Positions 44,221-52,465 of a stretch of DNA of 64,000 bases are shown here, one piece after another. Position numbers and translations under genes: made by a program. Numbering within the stretch: position 1 is the first letter of the stretch; every line of letters begins with the position of its first letter. Source of the DNA: Pseudomonas frederiksbergensis. Its GTDB lineage: Bacteria > Pseudomonadota > Gammaproteobacteria > Pseudomonadales > Pseudomonadaceae. The notes under the pieces are model-generated. The model had not been told where the DNA came from. It did not search any database and saw only the letters and a program-made list of their open reading frames with translations. The stretch covers positions 372,001 through 436,000 of the forward strand of contig NZ_MOBR01000040.1 of the NCBI RefSeq assembly GCF_003732705.1, written 5' to 3'.

Positions 44221-45183
44221 TCAGGTCAGGCTTTCGTCGATCACCAACACCAACTTCCCCGCCACCGTGTTACTCGCCAATTGCGCAAACGCCGCTTCGG
44301 CATCCTTGATCGGGAATGCCTTGGCCAACTGCGGCTTCAACCGCCCTTCCGCAAACAACGGCCACACATGCTGGCTCAGATCGCTGAACACATCCGCCTT
44401 GAACTGATCATCCCGGCTGCGCAACGTCGATCCCAGGAACTGCACGCGTTTACCCAACACCTGCGCCAGATCCAGTTTCGCCTCACGCCCGCCCATCAAA
44501 CCGATCAATACCCAGCGACCATCCAGGGCCATCAGCTTGAGATTCAGCGCCGCGTAATTGCCGCCCACCGGATCCAGGATCACATTGAACGGCCCCAGGT
44601 CATTCAAGCTTTCCAGATCCCCGGTGCGCACCACCCCACCTTGGGCCCCGAGGGCTTCGCAGTACGCCAAACGCTCGGCGGACCCGACGCTGACCCAGCA
44701 CGGGCTGCCGAACGCCTTGCACAACTGAATGGCGGCTGAACCGATTCCACTGGCGCCGGCATGCAGCAGAACTTTCTCACCGGGTTTGAGGCCGGCCAGA
44801 TGAAATAAATTTAACCAAACAGTCGCATACACCTCAGGCAATGCCGCCGCCTCGGCCAACGACAAACCTTCGGGCACCGGCAGCACATGCCGTCCGTCGA
44901 CAACCACCTCTTCGGCCATCCCGCCCCCGGCCAGCAAGGCGCAAACCCGGTCTCCCACCTGCCAGGACGAGCCCGGACCGACCTCGCTGATCACCCCCGA
45001 ACACTCAAGACCCAGTACCTGACTGGCTCCCGGCGGGGGCGGATAAAGGCCTGCCTTCTGTAACAAATCAGCGCGATTGAGGCCCGCTGCCGCCACTCGA
45101 ATGCGAACTTGTCCTACATCGCACGTAGGACTCGGCTCTTCAACCCACTCCACTTGACCGTCAACGCCTTGCAATGCTTTCAC
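44221..45183 (-). CDS. NAD(P)H quinone oxidoreductase (PIG3 family)
   Basis: The 320-residue medium-chain reductase uses NADPH to reduce quinones. Landmarks are GLNRADLLQKAGLYPPPPGASQVLG at about 34-58, the PIG3-type signature, and the Rossmann segment LLHAGASGIGSAAIQLCKAFG. There are no zinc-ligand cysteines, so it is of the zeta-crystallin-like type. It starts at a GTG at 45183. It is divergent from prc with about 140 bp between. Confidence 0.92.
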   Translation of the reverse strand: MKALQGVDGQVEWVEEPSPTCDVGQVRIRVAAAGLNRADLLQKAGLYPPPPGASQVLGLECSGVISEVGPGSSWQVGDRVCALLAGGGMAEEVVVDGRHVLPVPEGLSLAEAAALPEVYATVWLNLFHLAGLKPGEKVLLHAGASGIGSAAIQLCKAFGSPCWVSVGSAERLAYCEALGAQGGVVRTGDLESLNDLGPFNVILDPVGGNYAALNLKLMALDGRWVLIGLMGGREAKLDLAQVLGKRVQFLGSTLRSRDDQFKADVFSDLSQHVWPLFAEGRLKPQLAKAFPIKDAEAAFAQLASNTVAGKLVLVIDESLT

Positions 45184-45323
45184 AGTGCCTCCATAGTGAG
45201 TCTGGACTGAGCCCGTAGCTGTAGCGCCGGGCTTTCTTGCATTATGTGACCGGCCCTTTGTGGAACCGGCGACTTCAAAGACGGCCTAATATGCGTGATC
45301 AATTGTCCCCGCGTCGAATCAGC

Positions 45324-47405
45324 ATGAAGCAACTGTTTCCCAGCACCGCCCTAGCCCTATTTATCGGTATCGGCTTATTGCCGATGTCGAGCAATTCGTT
45401 TGCAGCCAATAGCTGGGACAACCTTCAGCCTGATCGTGACGAAGTGATCGCCAGCCTGAACGTGGTCGAGCTGCTCAAGCGCCACCACTACAGCAAGCCG
45501 CCGCTCGATGATGCGCGCTCCGTGATCATCTATGACAGCTACCTCAAGCTGCTGGATCCATCGCGCAGCTATTTCATGGCCAGCGACATTGCCGAATTCG
45601 ACAAGTGGAAAACCCAGTTTGACGACTTCCTCAAAAGCGGCGACCTGAACGCCGGGTTCACCATCTACAAGCGCTACCTGGACCGCGTCAAAGCGCGTCT
45701 GGACTTCGCCCTTGCAGAGCTGAACAAAGGCGTCGACAAGATCGACTTCACCACCAAGGAAACCTTGCTGATCGATCGCAAGGACGCTCCGTGGCTCAAG
45801 TCCACCGCAGAACTGGACGACCTGTGGCGCAAACGCGTCAAGGACGAAGTGCTGCGCCAGAAGATCGCCGGCAAGGATTCCAAGCAGATCCAGGAAACCC
45901 TGACCAAGCGCTACAAGAACCAGTTGGCGCGCCTGGACCAGACCCGTCCGGAAGACATCTTCCAGGCGTACATCAACACCTTCGCCATGTCCTACGACCC
46001 GCACACCAACTATCTGTCGCCGGATAACGCGGAAAACTTCGACATCAACATGAGCCTGTCCCTCGAGGGCATCGGTGCCGTGTTGCAGAGCGATAACGAT
46101 CAGGTCAAAGTCGTGCGCCTGGTGCCGGCAGGCCCGGCCGACAAGACCAAAATGGTTGCCCCGGCCGACAAGATCATCGGCGTGGCCCAGGCCAACAAAG
46201 AGATGGTCGATGTGGTCGGCTGGCGCCTGGACGAAGTAGTCAAGCTGATCCGCGGCCCGAAAGGCACCGTGGTGCGCCTGGAAGTGATTCCGGCCAGCAA
46301 TGCGCCGAACGACCAGACCAGCAAAATCGTGCCGATCACCCGTGAAGCGGTGAAGCTTGAAGATCAGGCCGTTAAAAAGTCGATCCTCAGCCTCAAACAG
46401 GACGGCAAGGACTACAAGCTCGGCGTCATCGAGATCCCGGCCTTCTACCTGGACTTCAAGGCGTTCCGCGCTGGCGATCCGGACTACAAGAGCACCACTC
46501 GCGACGTCAAGAAACTGCTGACCGAGTTGCAGAAAGACAAAGTTGACGGCGTGGTCATCGACCTGCGCAACAACGGTGGCGGCTCCTTGCAGGAAGCCAC
46601 CGAGCTGACCAGTCTGTTCATCGACAAAGGTCCGACTGTGCTCGTGCGTAATGCCGATGGCCGGGTCGATGTGCTGGAAGATGAAAACCCGGGCGCCTTC
46701 TACAAAGGCCCGATGGCGTTGCTGGTCAACCGCTTGTCAGCCTCGGCTTCGGAGATCTTCGCCGGCGCCATGCAGGACTACCACCGCGCGTTGATCGTCG
46801 GTGGCCAGACCTTCGGCAAAGGCACCGTGCAGACCATTCAGCCGCTGAACCATGGCGAACTGAAACTGACCCTGGCCAAGTTCTACCGGGTATCCGGCCA
46901 GAGCACCCAGCATCAGGGCGTACTGCCGGACGTGGATTTCCCGTCGATCATCGACACCAAGGAAATCGGCGAAAGCGCGCTGCCGGAAGCCATGCCGTGG
47001 GACACCATCAAGGCCTCGATCAAACCGGCGACCGACCCGTTCAAGCCTTACATCGCCGAGCTCAAGTCCGAGCACGACGTGCGTTCGGCCAAAGACGCGG
47101 AGTTCGTGTTTATCCGCGACAAGTTGGCCCTGGCCCAGAAGCTGATGGAAGAAAAAACCGTCAGCCTCAACGAAGCCGATCGTCGCAAGCAACACACCGA
47201 CATCGAAGCCAAGCAACTGGTCATGGAAAACATCCGTCGCAAGGCCAAGGGCGAAGAACCGCTCAAAGAGCTGAAGAAAGAAGACGAAGATGCTATCGCG
47301 GCCGAACCGGACAAAATCAAACCGGAAGACGATGCCTACCTGAGCGAAACCGGGCGGGTGCTGCTGGATTACCTGAAACTGAGCAACCAGGTGGCCAAGC
47401 ATTAA
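45324..47405 (+). CDS. prc: Tail-specific periplasmic protease Prc (AlgO)
   Basis: This S41 serine protease trims proteins with non-polar C-termini in the periplasm; the P. aeruginosa homologue AlgO affects alginate through MucA turnover. The 693-residue protein has a signal peptide ending SFAAN, a Prc N-terminal region, and a PDZ domain at about 240-330 containing the SLSLEGIGAVL lead. The catalytic serine-lysine site lies in RLSASASEIFAGA and GGQTFGKGTVQ. A lysine/glutamate-rich C-terminal DUF3340 region follows. I chose the ATG at 45324 for its signal peptide; an in-frame ATG lies 11 codons upstream. Confidence 0.95.
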   Translation: MKQLFPSTALALFIGIGLLPMSSNSFAANSWDNLQPDRDEVIASLNVVELLKRHHYSKPPLDDARSVIIYDSYLKLLDPSRSYFMASDIAEFDKWKTQFDDFLKSGDLNAGFTIYKRYLDRVKARLDFALAELNKGVDKIDFTTKETLLIDRKDAPWLKSTAELDDLWRKRVKDEVLRQKIAGKDSKQIQETLTKRYKNQLARLDQTRPEDIFQAYINTFAMSYDPHTNYLSPDNAENFDINMSLSLEGIGAVLQSDNDQVKVVRLVPAGPADKTKMVAPADKIIGVAQANKEMVDVVGWRLDEVVKLIRGPKGTVVRLEVIPASNAPNDQTSKIVPITREAVKLEDQAVKKSILSLKQDGKDYKLGVIEIPAFYLDFKAFRAGDPDYKSTTRDVKKLLTELQKDKVDGVVIDLRNNGGGSLQEATELTSLFIDKGPTVLVRNADGRVDVLEDENPGAFYKGPMALLVNRLSASASEIFAGAMQDYHRALIVGGQTFGKGTVQTIQPLNHGELKLTLAKFYRVSGQSTQHQGVLPDVDFPSIIDTKEIGESALPEAMPWDTIKASIKPATDPFKPYIAELKSEHDVRSAKDAEFVFIRDKLALAQKLMEEKTVSLNEADRRKQHTDIEAKQLVMENIRRKAKGEEPLKELKKEDEDAIAAEPDKIKPEDDAYLSETGRVLLDYLKLSNQVAKH

Positions 47406-47474
47406 GATGATGGCAATTTAATGCTGACGCTCCCCGGAGCGTCATCAAACAGTCATCATTCTGTCGTGAAATAC

Positions 47475-47525
47475 AGGACTGGGAGCGCCTCTTGAATCAA
47501 GAGTCCGCTCCCAGTCCTTTTTTTA
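47475..47525 (+). terminator. Strong intrinsic terminator of prc
   Basis: The 13-bp stem AGGACTGGGAGCG/CGCTCCCAGTCCT, with a loop that itself contains CTCTTG/CAAGAG, is followed by seven Ts. Confidence 0.92.
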
Positions 47526-47540
47526 TCGCCAGAGATCGCC

Positions 47541-49331
47541 ATGACCACGACCGAACAGCTGAGTGCCTTGAGTTCAATTCTGGCTCAAAGCGGTTTGCAC
47601 AGTCTGTTCCAGCCGATCATTTCCCTCTCTGAACGACGAATCATTGGCTACGAAGCCCTGAGCCGTGGCCCCTCCAACAGCCCGCTGCACTCCCCCATCG
47701 CCCTGTTCGCCGTGGCCCGCCAGGCCGGACGCCTCAGCGAACTGGAAATCGCCTGCCGCCAGAGCGCTTGCCGCCGGTTCAACGAACAGCAGCTACCCGG
47801 CAAGTTGTTCCTCAACGTGTCGCCGGAATCCCTGCTCGAAACCTCGCACCAACCGGGTCGCACCCTGCAACTGCTGCAAGACTTCGGTATCCCGCCGAGT
47901 CAGGTGGTGATCGAACTTACCGAACAAACCCCGACCGATGATTTTCAGTTGCTGCAAAACGCGTTGCATCACTATCGGGCGATGGGGTTTTCCATTGCGC
48001 TGGACGATCTCGGCGCTGGCTATTCGAGTTTGCGACTGTGGTCCGAGCTGCGGCCGGATTACGTGAAGATTGATCGACACTTTATCGACGGCATCCACCA
48101 GGACGCGCTCAAGCGTGAATTCGTCGGTTCAATCCTGCAAATCGCCAAGGCCTCCCGCGCTTTAGTGATCGCCGAAGGTATCGAGTTGCCGGAAGAGCTC
48201 GCCGTATTGACCGAGATGGGCGTCGATCTGGTGCAAGGCTATCTGCTCTGCCGCCCCCAGGAACATCCGCCACGGGACGCGCGCGCGCTGATGCCCAAAC
48301 ACGACAACACCACAGTGGCGCTGAACGACGAAGCCAGCGACCTCAGCGCCCTGCTCAACGACCAACCCGCCGTGGCCCGCGACACCCCGACGGCGACCGT
48401 CCTGGAAGCCTTCCGCCGCCAGGCCAACCTCAACTCCCTGGCGGTGCTCGACGAACAAGGCCAACCTTGCGGCATCGTCCACCGCCATTCGCTCTCCGAC
48501 GCGCTGCTCAAGCCCTTCGCCACCGACCTCTTCGCGCGCAAACCCATCAGCCGCCTGATGAACGACGACTTCCTGGCCGTCGAAATGAGCCAGTCCCTGC
48601 AACAAGTCAGCCGCCTCATCACCAGCCGCGCCCGACAACGCATCGAAGAAGACTTCATCATCACCCTCAACGGCGGTTACCTGGGCCTCGGCCGGGTCAT
48701 CGACGTGCTCAAACTGATCACCGAACTGAAAATCCAACAAGCCCGCTACGCCAACCCGCTGACCCTGCTGCCCGGCAACGTCCCGATCCAGCAATGCCTG
48801 ACCCGTCTGCTGCAACAAGCGCGGGAATCAGTGATCTGCTACGTGGATATCGACAGCTTCAAACCCTTCAACGACATTTACGGCTACGGGCGTGGGGATG
48901 AAGTCCTACTGTGCTTGGCGCAATGCCTGAACGACCGCGTCGATCCTTCCCGGGACTTTGTAGGACATATCGGCGGTGATGACTTTTTGCTGGTGCTTGG
49001 GCCGGAAGACTGGCGCAAACGTTTGAACCAGCTACTCGACGACTTCCACAGCCAATGCCGACGCTTCTACCGCGCCGAGCACCTGGAAGCCGGCTGCTTC
49101 ATCGCACCCAACCGCCAGGGCGTGCGGCAGGAATTTCCGTTGCTTTCACTGTCCATCGGCGTGGTGCATCTGCATCCCGAGGCCTGTGCAGGGTTGGATG
49201 CGAGCCAATTGGCAGAAATGGCATCCCAAGCCAAACACCACGCGAAGAACGTGCCGGGGTATAGCGTGCACGTAATTGACACCCTCGCAGTGCCAGCCAC
49301 CGAAGAAACCTTAGTGGCCGGCCACCGCTGA
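47541..49331 (+). CDS. EAL-CBS-GGDEF cyclic-di-GMP protein
   Basis: The 596-residue soluble protein has three parts. An N-terminal EAL domain (about 15-245) has EALSRGP, LNVSPESL, VIELTEQ, LDDLGAGYSSLRLW, KIDRHFI and AEGIE, so the phosphodiesterase residues look intact. A CBS pair covers about 265-395. A C-terminal GGDEF-like domain (about 410-575) has the signature GGDDF. It has no membrane segment. It could degrade c-di-GMP with activity tuned by a nucleotide bound to the CBS pair; whether GGDDF is catalytic is uncertain. Its position after prc/algO is conserved from memory. Confidence 0.93.
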   Translation: MTTTEQLSALSSILAQSGLHSLFQPIISLSERRIIGYEALSRGPSNSPLHSPIALFAVARQAGRLSELEIACRQSACRRFNEQQLPGKLFLNVSPESLLETSHQPGRTLQLLQDFGIPPSQVVIELTEQTPTDDFQLLQNALHHYRAMGFSIALDDLGAGYSSLRLWSELRPDYVKIDRHFIDGIHQDALKREFVGSILQIAKASRALVIAEGIELPEELAVLTEMGVDLVQGYLLCRPQEHPPRDARALMPKHDNTTVALNDEASDLSALLNDQPAVARDTPTATVLEAFRRQANLNSLAVLDEQGQPCGIVHRHSLSDALLKPFATDLFARKPISRLMNDDFLAVEMSQSLQQVSRLITSRARQRIEEDFIITLNGGYLGLGRVIDVLKLITELKIQQARYANPLTLLPGNVPIQQCLTRLLQQARESVICYVDIDSFKPFNDIYGYGRGDEVLLCLAQCLNDRVDPSRDFVGHIGGDDFLLVLGPEDWRKRLNQLLDDFHSQCRRFYRAEHLEAGCFIAPNRQGVRQEFPLLSLSIGVVHLHPEACAGLDASQLAEMASQAKHHAKNVPGYSVHVIDTLAVPATEETLVAGHR

Positions 49332-49365
49332 TCTTTTGATCTGGCTTTTGCAGCGCCTGGACGAT

Positions 49366-49568
49366 CCAGCCCCTCACCCTAACCCTCTCCCCAAAGGGGC
49401 GAGGGGACTGACCGCTTTGTTAGGGGAAAATACTGCGACCTGCGACTACGCGGTGCTCTTGGCTTGGCCAAACCAAGGTCACCTTGATCGTTCAGGTCGA
49501 CGGCGGCCGGAAGAATACCGAGATCAGTCCCCTCGCCCCTCTGGGGAGAGGGTTAGGGAGAGGGGTGG
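49366..49568. mobile_element. MITE-like element with 45-bp inverted ends
   Basis: The left end contains CCCTCACCCTAACCCTCTCC ... GGGGCGAGGGGACTGAC (49367-49412). The right end (49522-49568) is its near-complement. Between them are about 110 bp with no reading frame of note. Each end is itself palindromic. No transposase is present, so it would be a non-autonomous element. Confidence 0.65.
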
Positions 49569-49584
49569 ATCTGAAGCCCTACCC

Positions 49585-49908
49585 CTACTCCGAAGACATC
49601 CCCCGCAACCGCCGCCCCAATACATCCAACACATCACACCCATCCCGCAACGGAATCGCGCAGAGCAAAGCAAAGTCACTAAGGATGAAGGACTCACAAT
49701 CAATCGACCCACGCATGGACATGTTCTCCAGCACTTGGGTTACTGCGCGAATTCGGTAGTTGGCGGCGTCATACAAAACATCAAGCGGCGCGTGGGTGTC
49801 GACGAACAAGGTCGGCACGTCGTCGCAGTTGCTGGTGAGCGCCATGAAGCGGCTTTTGGGGTGGGGAGTTGGTTTTTCGTAGGGTGGATCGGGATGTAAT
49901 GTTGTCAT
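49585..49908 (-). CDS. Small Pseudomonas-specific protein (DUF3077/DUF6124-like), 107 aa
   Basis: The N-terminus is proline-rich and disordered (MTTLHPDPPYEKPTPHPKSR). Residues 35-100 form a helical region beginning FVDTHAPLDVLYDAANYRIR, which resembles the small DUF3077/DUF6124-type proteins found in many copies in pseudomonads. Their function is unknown. I chose the ATG at 49908 because the upstream extension has no family look. The leader on the minus strand contains a hairpin (49935-49972). It is the first gene of the accessory region after the EAL protein. Confidence 0.6.
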   Translation of the reverse strand: MTTLHPDPPYEKPTPHPKSRFMALTSNCDDVPTLFVDTHAPLDVLYDAANYRIRAVTQVLENMSMRGSIDCESFILSDFALLCAIPLRDGCDVLDVLGRRLRGMSSE

Positions 49909-49934
49909 TTGAAAGCTCTTAAGGAAGGAATGAG

Positions 49935-49972
49935 AGCTGCCATCAGCCTTCCTACAGGCGTGGGTGGCAGCT
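49935..49972 (-). promoter_or_regulatory. Leader hairpin before the small DUF protein gene
   Basis: On the minus strand, AGCTGCCA (49972-49965) and TGGCAGCT (49942-49935) form an outer stem, and GCC/GGC form an inner stem around a TGTAGGAA loop. A second TAGGAAT lies further upstream. Such GGA-bearing loops can be bound by RsmA/CsrA, which is only an inference. Confidence 0.35.
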
Positions 49973-50301
49973 ATGCGCGGGGTAGGAATATCGAGTCCTT
50001 TAGAGCAATTCTCGACCACGCCGAAGCGTGCCCGCGCACAGCCGCCGAAACGGATCTTACGGACGCGTGTTAACGGCCGCAATCAAGTATCGACGCCAAT
50101 GTAGCTCTAAAGATATTGAAGGGTTCCTACACCCTGTCACTGAATACACAGCGACCACCAAAGCCTACCGATTGGACGCATTGCGCACCAGTTCACCAAA
50201 ACCGCCGCAACATGAAGGAAATTTCCGAAGACCTTGCCCGGAAATTTCGCTCAGTAAAAAGGCGAACGTGGCACAAGGTTTCACTGAAGCCTGGCTCGCA
50301 A
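49973..50301. other. Intergenic stretch without a supportable gene
   Basis: I see no convincing gene here. It contains a palindrome GGAAATTTCC (about 50219-50228) followed by a second GGAAATTTC 15 bases later. Base composition becomes visibly more AT-rich toward the cupin gene. Confidence 0.4.
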
Positions 50302-50349
50302 ATAAATCTGTCCCCCTTGATACGCTTGATATTAAAGATCACTTGCCTA
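50302..50349. repeat. Left flanking repeat of the cupin cassette
   Basis: AAATAAATCTGTCCCCCTT (50302-50320) is followed by CTTGATATTAAAGATCACTT (50327-50346) and TGCC. The first part recurs inverted at 51075-51093, and the second part recurs in direct orientation at 51104-51126. Confidence 0.7.
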
Positions 50350-50576
50350 AGACGAACAGTCAGTGTTGATCGCTGCAGAACAGTCGTCCTTTCAGCGTAT
50401 TAATTACATTATGTATCAACTGAAATGCCTACTAATGCCATTATCAAAGACGCTGCACCCAACTATAGTGCGCCATATATCTGTTGCCAGCGGCAACTCG
50501 CCACATTTCGCCGCCAGATTTATCAGTAATGCGGGTGGCGATACCGGTCTGTTATTGCGTATCCAAGGTGACTTAC

Positions 50577-51071
50577 ATGATTCAAAGCATTATCAAAGCT
50601 GCTTGCTTGACCACGTTTTTTGTCGCAAGCGCCGCTGCGCCAATAGTCCAGGCACAACCCCTACCATTGGGAAATACCGGGGCCCTACACAATGAAGATG
50701 TGGAGTGGCGTAGCTTTCCAGCTTTCCCCAAAGAAGTGAAATTGTCTGTTCTGGTCGGAGATCCAAGTAAACCAGCACCCTACGTTGTGCGAGTTAAAGT
50801 CCCGAGCGGCACCAAACTAATGCCTCATACACACCCTGAAGATCGTATATACACCGTAATGTCGGGTGTGTTCTATATTGGCTTTGGTACTGTTTTTGAT
50901 GCGACCAAGCTAGTTGCCTATGGCCCAGGTAGCGTAGTAGTACTTCCGGCCAATACTCCACATTTCCATTGGGCCAAATCGGGGGAGTATATCTCTCAAG
51001 TTTACGGAATAGGCCCGCTGGGCCTCGAATATATTGATAGCCATGACGATCCCCGTAATTCGTCGAAGTAA
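50577..51071 (+). CDS. Periplasmic cupin-domain protein, 164 aa
   Basis: The protein has a signal peptide (MIQSIIKAACLTTFFVASAAAPIVQA) and a single cupin barrel. Cupin motif 1 is PHTHPEDRIYTVMSGVFYIG, with two histidines and a glutamate-like acidic position, and motif 2 is VLPANTPHFHWAK. It could bind a metal and act on a small molecule, but the reaction is unknown. AAGGTG precedes the ATG at 50577. The gene is AT-richer, with codon use unlike its conserved neighbours, and is flanked by repeated sequences, suggesting acquisition by transfer. Confidence 0.8.
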   Translation: MIQSIIKAACLTTFFVASAAAPIVQAQPLPLGNTGALHNEDVEWRSFPAFPKEVKLSVLVGDPSKPAPYVVRVKVPSGTKLMPHTHPEDRIYTVMSGVFYIGFGTVFDATKLVAYGPGSVVVLPANTPHFHWAKSGEYISQVYGIGPLGLEYIDSHDDPRNSSK

Positions 51072-51074
51072 GTG

Positions 51075-51198
51075 AAGGGGACAGATTATTTATCCCGCAA
51101 CCCTTTGATACTAAAGATCACTTGCCCAACGCTTCACTGGGCATACTGAGTGAATCCTTAATAGCAAATGGGACAGCAAATGGGACAGATTTATTTTC
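51075..51198. repeat. Right flanking repeats of the cupin cassette
   Basis: AAGGGGACAGATTATTTAT (51075-51093) is the inverted partner of the left copy. TTTGATACTAAAGATCACTT (51104-51123) and TGCC repeat the left copy directly. GGGACAGATTTATTTTC (51182-51198) is a further copy, preceded by GCAAATGGGACA twice in tandem. Confidence 0.7.
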
Positions 51199-51575
51199 CT
51201 GCTAACGGTGCTATCAGGGTTGCTGCAGGTGCAAGTAATTTTGGCGACATAACAGAGCCGGCCGTATTTCGGTTCTCTAGTCATGTCGCGAGAATGGAAA
51301 AAGGATTGATCGCTGTAGTCCAACCCACTGATTCCTCCTTTTGTATTCTAGTAAAGCTCCACGAAATCTTCGACGAAGATATACTATTTCAATGGGAAGT
51401 ACGCAATTGCAACTAGTGCGTATAGTTTCACGACACTGTAATCCAATCAGCTTTTTAGACATCCCTTTTTTGTCTGGACAACGATTTCAATACACTCAGT
51501 TCGCATTACCATAATGCTTGCCACCCGCGGAAAGAGAGGCAAGTCATATTGAACGGGTAGCCGGTTTTCTCCTGC
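51199..51575. other. Intergenic stretch without a supportable gene
   Basis: A short plus-strand frame (51168-51416, 82 codons) starts inside the repeats and lacks a ribosome-binding site or recognisable motif. I do not count it as a gene. The rest shows nothing I can name. Confidence 0.4.
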
Positions 51576-51776
51576 TTAATCTTGAACCCCTTTAATTTTA
51601 TCCAACCGCATGGCATTGCCCTGTCCGACTTGTGTAACGCTTTCAGTTTCGATGGTCTGAACAACGCGACCAGTCTCATCCTTGGTGACCTGAACGGACT
51701 TGGTGTAAGTCCCTTGCACGCAGCCGCTCATTGGCAGCACTAATGCGCACAAGATCAGTCCGAAAATACGATTCAT
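51576..51776 (-). CDS. Small lipoprotein, 66 aa
   Basis: The signal peptide MNRIFGLILCALVLPMSGC carries a lipobox (M-S-G-C, acylated Cys19). The mature part of about 47 residues is polar (VQGTYTKSVQVTKDETGRVV...). It would be attached to a periplasmic membrane face. An AAGGAG-like sequence lies upstream of its ATG on the minus strand. No family is recognised; it lies near a larger lipoprotein gene with which it may be linked. Confidence 0.7.
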   Translation of the reverse strand: MNRIFGLILCALVLPMSGCVQGTYTKSVQVTKDETGRVVQTIETESVTQVGQGNAMRLDKIKGVQD

Positions 51777-51836
51777 AAAAACTCCTTATTTCATTTTAAA
51801 ATAGCTTGTCGTGCGAAAAACTAATACCGTCCAGCG

Positions 51837-52430
51837 CTAGTCAGCCATGATCCGCTTATAACGCTTCTGGTATTCGTCATAGGAAAGGCCCTGATGTTCA
51901 AGCTGTTCAATCTGTTGCTGTCTGTAAGCTTCTTTTGTCATGAGTCCGGCACCGGCCCCGGAGTTTGGCTCTTTAACTCCCTTTAAGCCTGCAGCACCTT
52001 TTGGAAACAGCTGATCAGTCAGCTCTGTAATTTTTTTCTCAGCATTAATGAATTTATCTATTACCCGACCGCCACCCCAACGCGAGTCGTATTCAGCTTG
52101 GCCAACCTGCTGACCGTATTGATAGACGCGGATATCTGCATAGCTCATGTAAATAGCCAAGTCCCACGACCAAGTACCGATGTAAGTCGTCGAAAGAGGA
52201 CAACTGGAGGGCGCGCTACCTGACGGGATTTGACGCGTATGGAATCCTTTACTTTTGAGTAGGTTTTCATAGGTAGTGTTGAATCCCTCTCGCAGTCCTT
52301 CCACAGGGATCAGACAAATCTCTGGCGCTATCTCGGAAGACAGCTCAGCAGGTGTCACGGTTTGCTTGATGCTGCAACCCGATGCCAAAAAAGTTGCCGC
52401 CAGGATAAAAGGGATATAAAGACTGCGCAT
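51837..52430 (-). CDS. Sbal_3080-like lipoprotein, 197 aa
   Basis: The signal peptide MRSLYIPFILAATFLASGC has a lipobox (A-S-G-C). It is followed by SIKQTVTP, the start I associate with the family named Sbal_3080 lipoprotein, and by a domain with TTYIGTWSWDLAIYMSYADIRVYQ at about 91-114. The C-terminal third is charged and helical (KEAYRQQQIEQLEHQGLSYDEYQKRYKRI). No function is known to me. AAGGAGG precedes the ATG at 52430. Confidence 0.72.
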   Translation of the reverse strand: MRSLYIPFILAATFLASGCSIKQTVTPAELSSEIAPEICLIPVEGLREGFNTTYENLLKSKGFHTRQIPSGSAPSSCPLSTTYIGTWSWDLAIYMSYADIRVYQYGQQVGQAEYDSRWGGGRVIDKFINAEKKITELTDQLFPKGAAGLKGVKEPNSGAGAGLMTKEAYRQQQIEQLEHQGLSYDEYQKRYKRIMAD

Positions 52431-52465
52431 GCAACCTCCTTGGCATGAATGAGGCATGGAAGGTA

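Noticed and set aside
48889-48903. GRGDEV in the EAL-CBS-GGDEF protein read as a degenerate GGDEF signature
   Set aside because: It corresponds to the earlier conserved G-x-x-x-G-D-E-V-L segment; the true signature is GGDDF further on.
50028-50369. Short overlapping plus-strand frames before the cupin gene
   Set aside because: They have mixed composition, no ribosome-binding sites and overlap each other and the left repeat.
51168-51416. An 82-codon plus-strand frame right of the cupin gene
   Set aside because: It starts within repeated sequence, has no ribosome-binding site and no recognisable motif.
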